Shown: piece after piece, positions 17,156-25,637 of the stretch
Position numbering within the stretch: position 1 is the first letter of the stretch
How the letters are laid out: each line of letters opens with the position of its first letter
Assembly (NCBI RefSeq): GCF_002243045.1
Contig: NZ_MBKP01000019.1
Coordinates: 1 to 64,000 of the forward strand
Length of the DNA: 64,000 nucleotides
From: Methanolobus psychrotolerans
Lineage (GTDB): Archaea > Halobacteriota > Methanosarcinia > Methanosarcinales > Methanosarcinaceae
Direction of reading: 5' to 3'
Translations under genes and position numbers: made by a program
The notes under the pieces: model-generated
Database searches by the model: none
Seen by the model: the letters and a program-made list of their open reading frames with translations, nothing else
What the model was told of the DNA's origin: nothing

Positions 17156-17728
17156 ATGAAATGTGCACTCTGTGATGAGAAAATATGCCGGGAAGGCAAG
17201 GATTGTGCAGGTATAACCGATGATATCAAGTATGCAGGACAGGAACTTGAATCCATGAAGGTTTCGGCTGCTGTAGAAGCACGGTACTATATGCAAAAAA
17301 CAAGACTTGAAGAGATAATCATCTACGCTAAGGAGATGGGATGCAAAAGACTTGGGCTTGCTTTTTGCGTGGGCCTGGAAAAAGAAGCAAAGATAATCCA
17401 GAAGATACTGGAAAAGGACTTTGACGTTTATTCTGTATGCTGCAAAGTCTCTGCTATCGACAAAGATGAATACTGCCTTGAAAAACTGCATCCAGGTACC
17501 TTCGACCCTACTTGCAACCCCATTGGCCAGGCAATGCTTCTTAAGAATAAAGACACACAACTGAACATAATCATAGGCCTGTGCATCGGCCACGACATTC
17601 TGTTCACGCAACATTCGGCCGCCCCGGTCACAACCCTGATCGTCAAGGACCGTGTGCTTGCACATAACCCCGCAGGAGCCGTCTATTCAGGCTATTATCT
17701 CAAAAAGAGGTTCGGCATCATAGAATGA
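17156..17728 (+). CDS. DUF1847 family Cys-rich protein
   Basis: A 190-aa protein beginning MKCALCDEKICREGKDCAG, with paired cysteines that probably bind metal. The DUF1847 core follows: KRLGLAFCVGLEKEA, VCCKV, FDPTCNPIGQA and NIIIGLCIGHD, ending in AHNPAGAVYSGYY. Eight or more cysteines suggest an Fe-S or zinc site. The ATG at 17156 is preferred over 17144 because GGTGATC lies just upstream. It leads a probable operon with the next two genes (27- and 37-nt gaps). No enzymatic role is known. Confidence 0.82.
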   Translation: MKCALCDEKICREGKDCAGITDDIKYAGQELESMKVSAAVEARYYMQKTRLEEIIIYAKEMGCKRLGLAFCVGLEKEAKIIQKILEKDFDVYSVCCKVSAIDKDEYCLEKLHPGTFDPTCNPIGQAMLLKNKDTQLNIIIGLCIGHDILFTQHSAAPVTTLIVKDRVLAHNPAGAVYSGYYLKKRFGIIE

Positions 17729-17755
17729 CATTGATGTGTGGTTTGAGGTGAAAAG

Positions 17756-18418
17756 ATGAAAATGACAGTAATTTATGACAATGAAGCAAAAGAAGGATTA
17801 CAGAGCGGCTGGGGTTTTGCCTGCCTGATAGAAACAGAGGACAATATTATCCTGTTCGATACCGGATGGGATGGGCACCTGCTCCTGAGAAACATGGAAC
17901 GATTGGCCATAGAACCAGAAAGTATAGACAGTCTTGTACTGTCCCACCAGCACTGGGACCATATTGGCGGTGTGACCACTTTCCTTGATCGGAACCCTGA
18001 TGCAGACATATATGTTCCTGCAAGCTTTTCGGCCAATCTAAAAAAAGAGATGGAATCCAGAGGAAAAAGGAGCCTGCATGAAATCAAAGGTCCACAGGAA
18101 ATATGCAAGGGCATATACACAACCGGAGAACTGGGAGACTCGATTAAAGAACAATCTTTGATCCTTGATTCCGCTGACGGCATCTATATTATAACCGGCT
18201 GTGCACACCCTGGCCTCCCCTCAATAATAAAAACTGCCTCTACCTTTGGAACTATCACAGGCATCTTTGGCGGCTTGCATGATACCCAGGATTATGAATT
18301 GTTCAGGAACATGCAACTGATAGGTGCCGGTCATTGCACAAAGAATAAAAGTGCCATCATGAAACTTTATCCTGAAAATTTCGTGGAAATATTTGCAGGA
18401 TATTCAGCAGACCTCTGA
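17756..18418 (+). CDS. Metallo-beta-lactamase-fold hydrolase
   Basis: A 220-aa member of the subgroup annotated as 7,8-dihydropterin-6-methyl-aminobenzene phosphate synthase-like. It has LFDTGWDG, the zinc motif SHQHWDHIGG (about residues 62-71), TGCAHPG (about 145) and GGLHD (about 175), the usual metal ligands. It sits between a DUF1847 and a radical SAM gene, which suggests metal-dependent or redox chemistry. The substrate is unknown. Confidence 0.85.
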   Translation: MKMTVIYDNEAKEGLQSGWGFACLIETEDNIILFDTGWDGHLLLRNMERLAIEPESIDSLVLSHQHWDHIGGVTTFLDRNPDADIYVPASFSANLKKEMESRGKRSLHEIKGPQEICKGIYTTGELGDSIKEQSLILDSADGIYIITGCAHPGLPSIIKTASTFGTITGIFGGLHDTQDYELFRNMQLIGAGHCTKNKSAIMKLYPENFVEIFAGYSADL

Positions 18419-18455
18419 ATAATACATAGTGTTATAGATAACAGGAAGTAACTTT

Positions 18456-19439
18456 ATGACCTCAAGGATCATTTACGGTCCCATCCTTTCAAGAAGGCTG
18501 GGAAGATCACTCGGAATCGATGTAATAAAAAATACCGGGACAAAGAAGAATTGTAATTTCGATTGCGTGTATTGCCAGCTTGGACATGTGGACTATAAAG
18601 TCACAGGACCCGAATATGTTAAAGGAGCTGTTAAACCTGAAGAAGTAATCGAAGGTATCAGGACATATCACAAAAATATCGATAATCTTGATTACATCAC
18701 TTTTTCCGGCACCTGTGAACCTACAATGAACCTGGGACTTGGAGAGATGATAATGGGCATAAGGAAAATCAGTAAGCAGCCGATATGTGTGATAACGAAT
18801 TCTTCACTTGTTGAAAGAGAGGACGTACGCTCAAACCTTGCTGAAGCAGACCTTATAGTAGCAACCCTAGTCTCCGGTTATGAAGATACATTCAAGGCTA
18901 TCCACCGGCCTGCCGATGGTATCAGGCTTGAGAATATCATCGAAGGACTGAAGGCCATCAAAAAAATGAAAAAACACCCAAAGCTTGGAATTGAGGTAAT
19001 GCTTGTTGATTCTACAATTGATTTTCCTGTAAATTACACCGAAAAAGAAATTAATAAACTAATAGAAGTCATCCGGGAAATCGATCCTGATGAAATAGAG
19101 ATCCTAACCATCAGCAGGCCACCTGCAGATAATTATATCATCCCGGTCTCAGAAACAAGGTTAAAGGAGATTGCCTCCAGATTCGATGAAGCGTTTGGAA
19201 CGGAGCAGGTAAAACTGGTGCTCAAAGGCTTGAAAAGGGGGCGCTCAAGTATGAAGCACGGAAATCTGGAAGAAGAGGTCTATGACCTCATACTAAGACG
19301 ACCCTGTACTTTCAGGCAGATATGCGCATCCCTTGGAATAAAGAGCGTAGAACTTGCCCCTATAATTGATAAACTCAGGTCATCAAAAAGTATATTCGAA
19401 ACCGGAAATGTAGAAGAGAGATATTATAAAGCAGCCTGA
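18456..19439 (+). CDS. Radical SAM protein, COG0731-like
   Basis: A 327-aa radical SAM enzyme. The cluster motif CNFDCVYC (C33, C37, C40) is followed by the AdoMet-binding glycine region TFSGTCEPTMN. The barrel domain resembles COG0731 (wybutosine-related) proteins, but the tRNA-binding parts of TYW1 are not evident. Residues about 265-327 form a small winged-helix-like C-terminus (CTFRQICASLGIKSVELAPI). It ends the DUF1847-MBL-radical SAM run. The substrate is unknown. Confidence 0.82.
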   Translation: MTSRIIYGPILSRRLGRSLGIDVIKNTGTKKNCNFDCVYCQLGHVDYKVTGPEYVKGAVKPEEVIEGIRTYHKNIDNLDYITFSGTCEPTMNLGLGEMIMGIRKISKQPICVITNSSLVEREDVRSNLAEADLIVATLVSGYEDTFKAIHRPADGIRLENIIEGLKAIKKMKKHPKLGIEVMLVDSTIDFPVNYTEKEINKLIEVIREIDPDEIEILTISRPPADNYIIPVSETRLKEIASRFDEAFGTEQVKLVLKGLKRGRSSMKHGNLEEEVYDLILRRPCTFRQICASLGIKSVELAPIIDKLRSSKSIFETGNVEERYYKAA

Positions 19440-19514
19440 GTCTAACATACTCCAGGAAGAGTTAGACTTAAAATATCAAAAAAGAGATAATTCAGTACTT
19501 GAAAGTGCTGAATT
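19439..19514. terminator. Convergent-gene terminator hairpins
   Basis: Two hairpins sit between converging genes. AGTCTAAC (19439-19446) pairs with GTTAGACT (19461-19468), and AATTCAGTACTT (19489-19500) pairs with AAGTGCTGAATT (19503-19514) with one wobble. They probably end or protect the transcripts of the radical SAM gene and the DUF169 gene. Confidence 0.5.
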
Positions 19515-19527
19515 ACATCTATATGAA

Positions 19528-20223
19528 TTAACAGGCGTAAGTACCAAACATGGACTTTGCGGACTCTACCATTGCAGGCAGCATGTCTACGGGAATACTC
19601 AGTATCATTTCCTCGTCCTGTATCTCAGTGTATTTCCGACTTCCGCTGCAGCCAATGGTCACTCCTGCCTCTCCAGTAAGATATGGATAGGCAACACCAT
19701 CTGCGCAGACACTCTGCTTACCTGCAAATCCGGCATTAACACGACCTCCTGACTTATGGAGCAATGCCTGTGAAAGCTCCATGACCTGTTTAGGCGTGGC
19801 AATAATAAGGATTACATCTGGCTTAAATGTAACTTTTTCAAGTGGTGAATAAACAACAGCTTTGATGGAATTTGCTTCCACCATCGGAACTCTTCCCATG
19901 GTTGACTTTGCAGAATCAAGAGAAGAAAAGTGATTCAGATTATAGTAAACTTCACCAGATTTAAGTTTAGGACTCATCTCAGTTAGCCCCATGACAGCAG
20001 CCCCACCTTTACACATCTGGTCATCAAGAAAAGAATAGAATTGGGTACCCAGCCTTCTGACATTATCTACCATCTGGCAGTGCCTTGTTGTTTCACCGAT
20101 ATGATTAATTCCTGCAGGAATTTCTTCGTCCGTTTTTACCAGATGGACAGCAACCGGAGATGTGTTAATTTGAAGTATATCTATAAGTTCTTTTCCTAGT
20201 CTCTGAATATATTCGTTGTTCAT
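19528..20223 (-). CDS. DUF169 family protein
   Basis: A 231-aa protein of the DUF169 family, common in methanogens and other anaerobes. Recognisable segments are INTSPVAVHLVKTDEEIP near the start, CKGGAAVMGL, GRVPMVEANSIKAVVYSPL and CADGVAYPYLTGEAGVTIGCSGSRKY. Several conserved cysteines suggest metal or cofactor binding. The function is not established. It is transcribed alone, with an inverted repeat upstream. Confidence 0.85.
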   Translation of the reverse strand: MNNEYIQRLGKELIDILQINTSPVAVHLVKTDEEIPAGINHIGETTRHCQMVDNVRRLGTQFYSFLDDQMCKGGAAVMGLTEMSPKLKSGEVYYNLNHFSSLDSAKSTMGRVPMVEANSIKAVVYSPLEKVTFKPDVILIIATPKQVMELSQALLHKSGGRVNAGFAGKQSVCADGVAYPYLTGEAGVTIGCSGSRKYTEIQDEEMILSIPVDMLPAMVESAKSMFGTYAC

Positions 20224-20278
20224 TGTAGTATCTCCTATTAAAAAAAATTAGTCTCTGGATGTGCGGCTACTATGAACA

Positions 20279-20301
20279 AATGGTATATCTAACTTACCAT
20301 T
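20279..20301. promoter_or_regulatory. Inverted repeat upstream of the DUF169 gene
   Basis: AATGGTA (20279-20285) and TACCATT (20295-20301) form a perfect 7-bp inverted repeat with a 9-nt spacer, 56-78 nt before the start codon. The position suits an operator. Nothing else supports it. Confidence 0.35.
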
Positions 20302-20406
20302 CAAATACAAAACGGCATACTACGCCACTAAATAGTTACTTCTGTCAACATTTGAATAATTGGTGAAACTAGAATCTCAACAAAATCCAATCGAAACAGC
20401 AAGATT

Positions 20407-21450
20407 TCATTCATCATGATATATCTTCAAAAGTTCATTATAAAACTCAGTTAATACCACTTTATAAATAATATAAATCGGAATTGCAAGAATCATCCCC
20501 AGAGCACCCAGCATATCTGCAAAGATAAGAGTCAGCAAAATACTCAACAACGGATTTACATCAACCTTTCCAGATATCATGAAAGGTATCAAATATAAGT
20601 TATCCACAAGTTGAGCAATAATAACAGTAATGACTGCAAACAGAGCAGTGGCCGGACTGGCAATGAAGCCTACGGTCACAGCAGGAATGGCACCGATTAT
20701 CGGGCCTATATAGGGCACAATGTTCAGCAAACCTGCAAGAACACCCAGGAAAAACCAGCCCTTTATACCTGCAAGATAGAAGCCTATACAGCAAATAAGT
20801 CCTACGATAATACTTTCAAGGATCTTGGCAGAGAAGAAATCACGAAGCCTTTTTCCAATATCCGAGATTGATAAATCCACACACTCTTGATACTTCACAG
20901 GGAAAATATCTATCAATTCCCTTGCCATTACATCCTTCTTTGAGAAATATAAGCGAAACATAAGAGGTATTACAAGCAATCCGGTGAAAACAAAGTAAGA
21001 TAATTTTGAGACTATGGAGGAAAGAAAACTGAATATATAGTCACCAATGGATTTCAGATCCTCACCTGAAAACATTTGCCCCCCATCAGGAGAAGAGAAC
21101 AAATACCCATAATTTGAAAAGATGGTGGAACTTCCGGTTTCATACTCCTGCTGTGAATTGCGTATCAAAGAGCCCATATCCTGTAGCTGACCAACGATAA
21201 GCAAGTTGAATAAAACAAAACCAATGACTATAAATGTGATTGCATACATTCTCCGGGCCCATAACGATTTATGCCCAAATCGTTTATTGAACTCAATAAT
21301 AGTCCTGTCAGTTACCAGCACTAGAATACCGCCCACAACAAGAACAATGAACAGATCCTCAAAATGGAAAAGTATCACAAAAAAAGCAGTCAGAGATACA
21401 AAAATGAGGAACATTATGTTCCATACTTTTGAATTGGTAGTCAATGCCAT
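20407..21450 (-). CDS. AI-2E / PerM-family membrane permease
   Basis: A 347-aa membrane protein with about eight hydrophobic helices, an extracytoplasmic loop after the third helix (about residues 80-150) and the family's conserved PYIGPIIGAIPAV segment (about residue 245). Members are annotated as AI-2 exporters or Na+/H+ antiporters; the substrate here is unknown. AGGTGAAAG precedes the ATG. It is the last gene of the minus-strand envelope cluster. Confidence 0.85.
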   Translation of the reverse strand: MALTTNSKVWNIMFLIFVSLTAFFVILFHFEDLFIVLVVGGILVLVTDRTIIEFNKRFGHKSLWARRMYAITFIVIGFVLFNLLIVGQLQDMGSLIRNSQQEYETGSSTIFSNYGYLFSSPDGGQMFSGEDLKSIGDYIFSFLSSIVSKLSYFVFTGLLVIPLMFRLYFSKKDVMARELIDIFPVKYQECVDLSISDIGKRLRDFFSAKILESIIVGLICCIGFYLAGIKGWFFLGVLAGLLNIVPYIGPIIGAIPAVTVGFIASPATALFAVITVIIAQLVDNLYLIPFMISGKVDVNPLLSILLTLIFADMLGALGMILAIPIYIIYKVVLTEFYNELLKIYHDE

Positions 21451-21470
21451 TCTTTCACCTATAATAGAAT

Positions 21471-22544
21471 TTAACTATTTACAGGATTTCTTTTTATAAA
21501 TAGTTCTGTCATAGACCTCAAGAGAGAGCTTAACACATCTTCATCCCCTGTTTTTGCATATATTCCATTATCAGATCCAGCAAAAGTTTCATTTGCCAAA
21601 TGACCCCCAGCATTGCCACCCATATCCACAACAATGACATCATCCCGGGGATTCTCATTGGCTTTCCCGGTTATTGAGAAGTATCCGAATTTAGTTGTTG
21701 TTGAAACAAAGGTGACATTTCCATTAATTTCGTTTATGACCTTTGTCGGGAACGATTTCCAGCCGGAATCACTGAAACGATTCAGACGGACAGAGTCAAC
21801 ATCAATATTGCTCTCATCTATCCAGCTCTTATCAATATGGAAGACAATACGAGTATCACTCAATTTATTTTCCAGAACGGTGTTTCCAGGAACAATATAC
21901 ACATAACAATAAACAGTATTATCAGGAGTCTTGGAAACAGACGAGGACATGTTATTCAGAACTTCAATTGTAACTTTAACATAACCGGCATTTACTGAGG
22001 ACTTAAATTCAAGCAAATCTATCGGATTCTGCCCCCCATGGAAAGAGTATTTTGTTACTGCATCTTTATTGACGAACTGCATCTTTACATCTTTTACTTT
22101 AATATTATTGTAATCCTCACCGGAAGATATAGATATGGAAGATCCTCCCCCTTTGCTTCCCCCGGAAATTATCTGTGAAGGAGTAGATGTGGCTACCCAG
22201 TACCATTGGTTCCAGACAGTTCCATTACCATTGGAAATAAATGCTTTAATACTATAGTTCCCTGTTTTTGAGAGAGAAGGTACAAAACCAGAAGTATTTA
22301 CATCATTGTAAGTGCTTAGCAATTCATCGTCCAGATACCAGAGTATATCGGAAACCTCACTTACATTCACAGAGAATTCTGGTGCACGGTCAAGCCTGGA
22401 AGTACTAACTGCGAAGTCCGGTGAAAAAGTAACATTGAAATCTGAAGTTACATTACCCACTGCAGAAACGGGGAGCATTGCTAACACCATTACAACCGTT
22501 AACAGGAACAAGTTAAAAGAAACAGATATCTCAAAAGTCTTCAA
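21471..22544 (-). CDS. Exported PGF-pre-PGF domain protein
   Basis: An archaeal surface protein of 357 aa if started at TTG 22544. That start follows GGGGTG by about 8 nt, gives a clean signal peptide ending near PVSAVG and avoids overlap with the regulator upstream; an ATG at 22619 would place 25 non-signal residues in front. After an Ig-like segment and a Ser/Gly linker, residues about 145-300 form a PGF-pre-PGF domain (IVFHIDKSWI, KFGYFSITGKA). No PGF-CTERM anchor is visible, so the C-terminus is atypical. Confidence 0.72.
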   Translation of the reverse strand: MKTFEISVSFNLFLLTVVMVLAMLPVSAVGNVTSDFNVTFSPDFAVSTSRLDRAPEFSVNVSEVSDILWYLDDELLSTYNDVNTSGFVPSLSKTGNYSIKAFISNGNGTVWNQWYWVATSTPSQIISGGSKGGGSSISISSGEDYNNIKVKDVKMQFVNKDAVTKYSFHGGQNPIDLLEFKSSVNAGYVKVTIEVLNNMSSSVSKTPDNTVYCYVYIVPGNTVLENKLSDTRIVFHIDKSWIDESNIDVDSVRLNRFSDSGWKSFPTKVINEINGNVTFVSTTTKFGYFSITGKANENPRDDVIVVDMGGNAGGHLANETFAGSDNGIYAKTGDEDVLSSLLRSMTELFIKRNPVNS

Positions 22545-22569
22545 AACAATACACCCCTGGGGACGCTCA

Positions 22570-23385
22570 CTAATAGCTCTCAGCCGGATTATATTCCCCT
22601 GATGTTTGCCATTTGGCATTTAGCAGATGTGACATTGTGGAAGAGAACTCTGCCCCGTTGGTCCATACTGCAGTCAGATCGGTTTCACCATCGTCTTCTT
22701 TTATTATATCCACAAGCATCTCCGAATCATCGACAACAATTACAAAACTTTTCAGTGATAGTGGGCAACCCGCCATGCAATTTACCCTTACAGATGCAAG
22801 AGGGACCATATTCAAAATCTTTCCGGCTTCTTCTTCGCATGAACTGATAAACTTAAGACTTACGCCTTCTTCAGCTGTTTTTCTATTAAATATCCCAATA
22901 ATTGTAGTATAATCTTTTTTTAGTGAAGCATACTTTTCTGCAATATTACGGAAAGGTGTTGAAGAACTGAGTATCATGATCTCCTTTTGTGCACCTTCAA
23001 GCATCTGAATAAGCTTATCTGTAACATTGCGGACACCATTGATAGTCCATATAAGTTCTTCCGTTTTTTCGCATGAAGATTCACCATAGATAGTATTCAA
23101 TTCATTGAGAACAGCATCACATTCATCTTCAAAATCACGTTTAAGTTTTGCAATGGCCTCCTCTGGGGGAATACACCTGTAGCGCATTGGTTTTGCATTC
23201 TGGAATTCAATTATACCTTTTTTCTCCAGTTTTTTGAGTGCCCCATATATCGCAGCATTAGGAACACCTGAATCCAGATGCAGAGCTGATACCGTGGCAT
23301 CCTCGATCTTCACAAGGGCCACATAGACCTTTGCCTCATATGATGTGAAACCAAGTTTCTGGAGAGATGATAAAAGTGATTTGAT
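22570..23385 (-). CDS. TrmB-family transcriptional regulator
   Basis: A TrmB-type regulator of about 271 aa. Residues 1-65 are the winged helix (LQKLGFTSYEAKVYVALV, then VPNAAIYGALKKLEKKGII). An effector-type domain with scattered cysteines follows. Homology begins about 20 codons before the first ATG/GTG/TTG in frame (GTG at 23322). The likely start is ATC at 23385, 7 nt after the AGG of AGGTGAT; ATC starts are rare, so the start is uncertain. It lies between the COG1361 pair and the PGF-pre-PGF gene and may regulate the cluster. Confidence 0.75.
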   Translation of the reverse strand: MKSLLSSLQKLGFTSYEAKVYVALVKIEDATVSALHLDSGVPNAAIYGALKKLEKKGIIEFQNAKPMRYRCIPPEEAIAKLKRDFEDECDAVLNELNTIYGESSCEKTEELIWTINGVRNVTDKLIQMLEGAQKEIMILSSSTPFRNIAEKYASLKKDYTTIIGIFNRKTAEEGVSLKFISSCEEEAGKILNMVPLASVRVNCMAGCPLSLKSFVIVVDDSEMLVDIIKEDDGETDLTAVWTNGAEFSSTMSHLLNAKWQTSGEYNPAESY

Positions 23386-23425
23386 GATATCACCTACTAA
23401 GCCCTATAAAAATGGAAAAAAGAAA

Positions 23426-24523
23426 TTAATTATCTCCTTCTTTCTTTCCGAGGAACTTTCTGGCACCGACCACAACAACTACTGCAATGATCAGTACAAC
23501 AATACCTGCATAAACACCTGTTCCAAAACCGGAAGAAGTTGCCGGCTGTACCTCAGTTGTTATTTTAAGAGTATCGGATATCTTGCTGTGCCCGTCCTTA
23601 TCCTCATATTTGATCTCACTGTTGATAGCATATGTTTTTGCAACACCTGCATCATCCACCTTTATCTTAAAAACAGCTTCTGCCATCTCTCCGGGTGCAA
23701 GTGAACCGATAAAAGACTGGTCATCAGTGGTACTGAAAGGGTCACCGGCGCTTATTCTGACAGTGGCATCCTTTACATTCGCTTCACCAACATTCTTGTA
23801 GACAACATAGATTAAGCCATTCTTTCCCGGGATTAACTTGCCAGTCACGTTCACAACCTCGAATTTGGCCTCGTCCTTTACAACGACCTTTACAGTTTCG
23901 ATTTGCTGACCAACACCATACCAGAGACCAACCTCCATGTTAGTGATACCAAGATCTGTTTCGTTGTCACCATTTATCTGCACATTTTCCTGATAACCAT
24001 AATACATTGTCAGGTTAAGCGGATACTCACCTGCAGGAGCATTCTTTGATATTTCAATGTTGAATTTAAGTGGATCGGAGGTCTGTTCGCCAGACGCAAG
24101 AGTGCCTGCTTCCTGGGGACCGGACTTCACTCTTACATAAGGAGTATCGGATGTAAGGACACCAACAATACCGATAGCTGTGGTTTTCTGGGCCTCGTAA
24201 CCCATTTCAGTCTTCTGTATCTTCTGTTCAAGCGTGGTTACTGGATTTGTGTTTGATTCTGACTTGAAACCTGTTATTACACCTTTATTCATAAGGTTAA
24301 TACTAAGGGCTACTTCATTGCCTCTTGAGTATTCATTGCTCCCAACAAGAGTAGCGCTCACATCCGGACCACCGTAAACGGTGTAATAGTTCTCATCAAA
24401 ATTGAAGAAATCCGGAAGCTCCAGATTCATGTCAAAAGTCTCAGCGCCCGCAGGCAATGCAAAGAGCATACTGAATATCACTGATACTGAAATTACCAGT
24501 TTTAAATCGATTTTTTTAATCAT
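23426..24523 (-). CDS. Exported COG1361 S-layer-type protein (copy 2)
   Basis: A 365-aa protein with a signal peptide (to about GAE), two beta-rich CARDB/NPCBM-like regions and a C-terminal transmembrane helix (about residues 335-356) followed by KKEGDN. It has the COG1361 pattern seen beside RND exporters in archaea: RGNEVALSINLMNKG, NAPAGEYPLNLTMYYGY and GSLAPGEMAEAVFKIKV. It is paralogous to the next gene upstream. The two probably form an extracytoplasmic partner of the RND transporter; this is inferred from the operon. Confidence 0.82.
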   Translation of the reverse strand: MIKKIDLKLVISVSVIFSMLFALPAGAETFDMNLELPDFFNFDENYYTVYGGPDVSATLVGSNEYSRGNEVALSINLMNKGVITGFKSESNTNPVTTLEQKIQKTEMGYEAQKTTAIGIVGVLTSDTPYVRVKSGPQEAGTLASGEQTSDPLKFNIEISKNAPAGEYPLNLTMYYGYQENVQINGDNETDLGITNMEVGLWYGVGQQIETVKVVVKDEAKFEVVNVTGKLIPGKNGLIYVVYKNVGEANVKDATVRISAGDPFSTTDDQSFIGSLAPGEMAEAVFKIKVDDAGVAKTYAINSEIKYEDKDGHSKISDTLKITTEVQPATSSGFGTGVYAGIVVLIIAVVVVVGARKFLGKKEGDN

Positions 24524-24534
24524 AAGTATCCCTC

Positions 24535-25617
24535 TTAATTATTATTAGACCGTTTTTTCATTCTGTTCTTAAAGACCAATGCAATAAGTATAATTACAAT
24601 TCCCGCAAGAGCCAGTCCTGTCACATTGAGTTTTCTTTCAGGTGATCTAAGGTCAATATCAACCTTCATATTATCTGAGAAAGCATCTTCTCCGTCTACA
24701 TTGCGATATTTTATCTCACTGTCAATACCATATATCTTTTCAATTGCATCCTGCTCCGAAATTATTGTGAAGGAAGCTGTCATGCTCTCCCCGGGCTGTA
24801 TTGTCCCAAGGGATCTTGTTGAACGTAGGGTGCTCAGGGGTTTCATAACTACTATCCTTGCAATCGCATCCTCGGCAGGAAGTTCACCAGTATTGGTGTA
24901 AGTAATATTCACAACACTGGTACTGCCAGCCATAAGAGACCCTGTAACGTTGGTGACCTGAAATTTGGCTTCTGGCTTGACAATTATAGGGATCTGAAGA
25001 ATTGTTTCGACATTCTCATAATAAGATATGTGATCCAGGTCGGGTCTTCCCAGTATTATGGTTTCGCCCTGTGTCATCCTGACGTCTTTCTGATATTCGT
25101 AACTTAGAGGTAGCTTCAGAATATACATTCCTGCCGGAATATTGTTCGACAAGGTTATCGTGAACTTCATGGGATCATCGGGGAGAACACCCGGAGATAA
25201 TTCTTCCAGGGTTTGAATACTTGCTGCCGGGTCGACCTTGATCATGCTATTAGTTGATACCAGACTTGCCTTCACACCATAAGCTGTAGTCCTGAGAGTC
25301 TCATACTGTAACTCTATAAGGGATAGTTCATGCAGGCTTGTAGATGTGCCAACGCCCTTGGCTGCCTTAAAACCATAAATGACACCCCTGTTTGAAAGCA
25401 CTACATTTAGATTTACAGTTTCCCCACGTTCAAATTCCGTATCACCAAGTACAGTGGCATACAGGTCCGGCTCTCCATACGCGTTATAGAAATTCGTCGT
25501 ATATTCATACGTAGGAGACAGGTATTCTTTTGCAGATGCAGAAGGAGATGCAGCTACAAAACCAGCTGAAAGTAGAATACATATTATTAACGGAATGGTA
25601 TACTTTTTAAAGCTCAT
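24535..25617 (-). CDS. Exported COG1361 S-layer-type protein (copy 1)
   Basis: A 360-aa paralogue of the neighbouring gene, with the same layout: signal peptide, beta-sandwich repeats and a C-terminal helix followed by a basic tail (NRMKKRSNNN). Shared segments include YGEPDLYATVLGDTEFERGE, NIPAGMYILKLPLSYEYQ and GTIQPGESMTASFTI. The ATG at 25617 follows AGGAAAATA; an upstream ATG at 25641 overlaps the exporter gene by 4 nt. Its place just after the exporter gene suggests a membrane-fusion or substrate-presenting role. Confidence 0.82.
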   Translation of the reverse strand: MSFKKYTIPLIICILLSAGFVAASPSASAKEYLSPTYEYTTNFYNAYGEPDLYATVLGDTEFERGETVNLNVVLSNRGVIYGFKAAKGVGTSTSLHELSLIELQYETLRTTAYGVKASLVSTNSMIKVDPAASIQTLEELSPGVLPDDPMKFTITLSNNIPAGMYILKLPLSYEYQKDVRMTQGETIILGRPDLDHISYYENVETILQIPIIVKPEAKFQVTNVTGSLMAGSTSVVNITYTNTGELPAEDAIARIVVMKPLSTLRSTRSLGTIQPGESMTASFTIISEQDAIEKIYGIDSEIKYRNVDGEDAFSDNMKVDIDLRSPERKLNVTGLALAGIVIILIALVFKNRMKKRSNNN

Positions 25618-25637
25618 TATTTTCCTATAATTCACAT

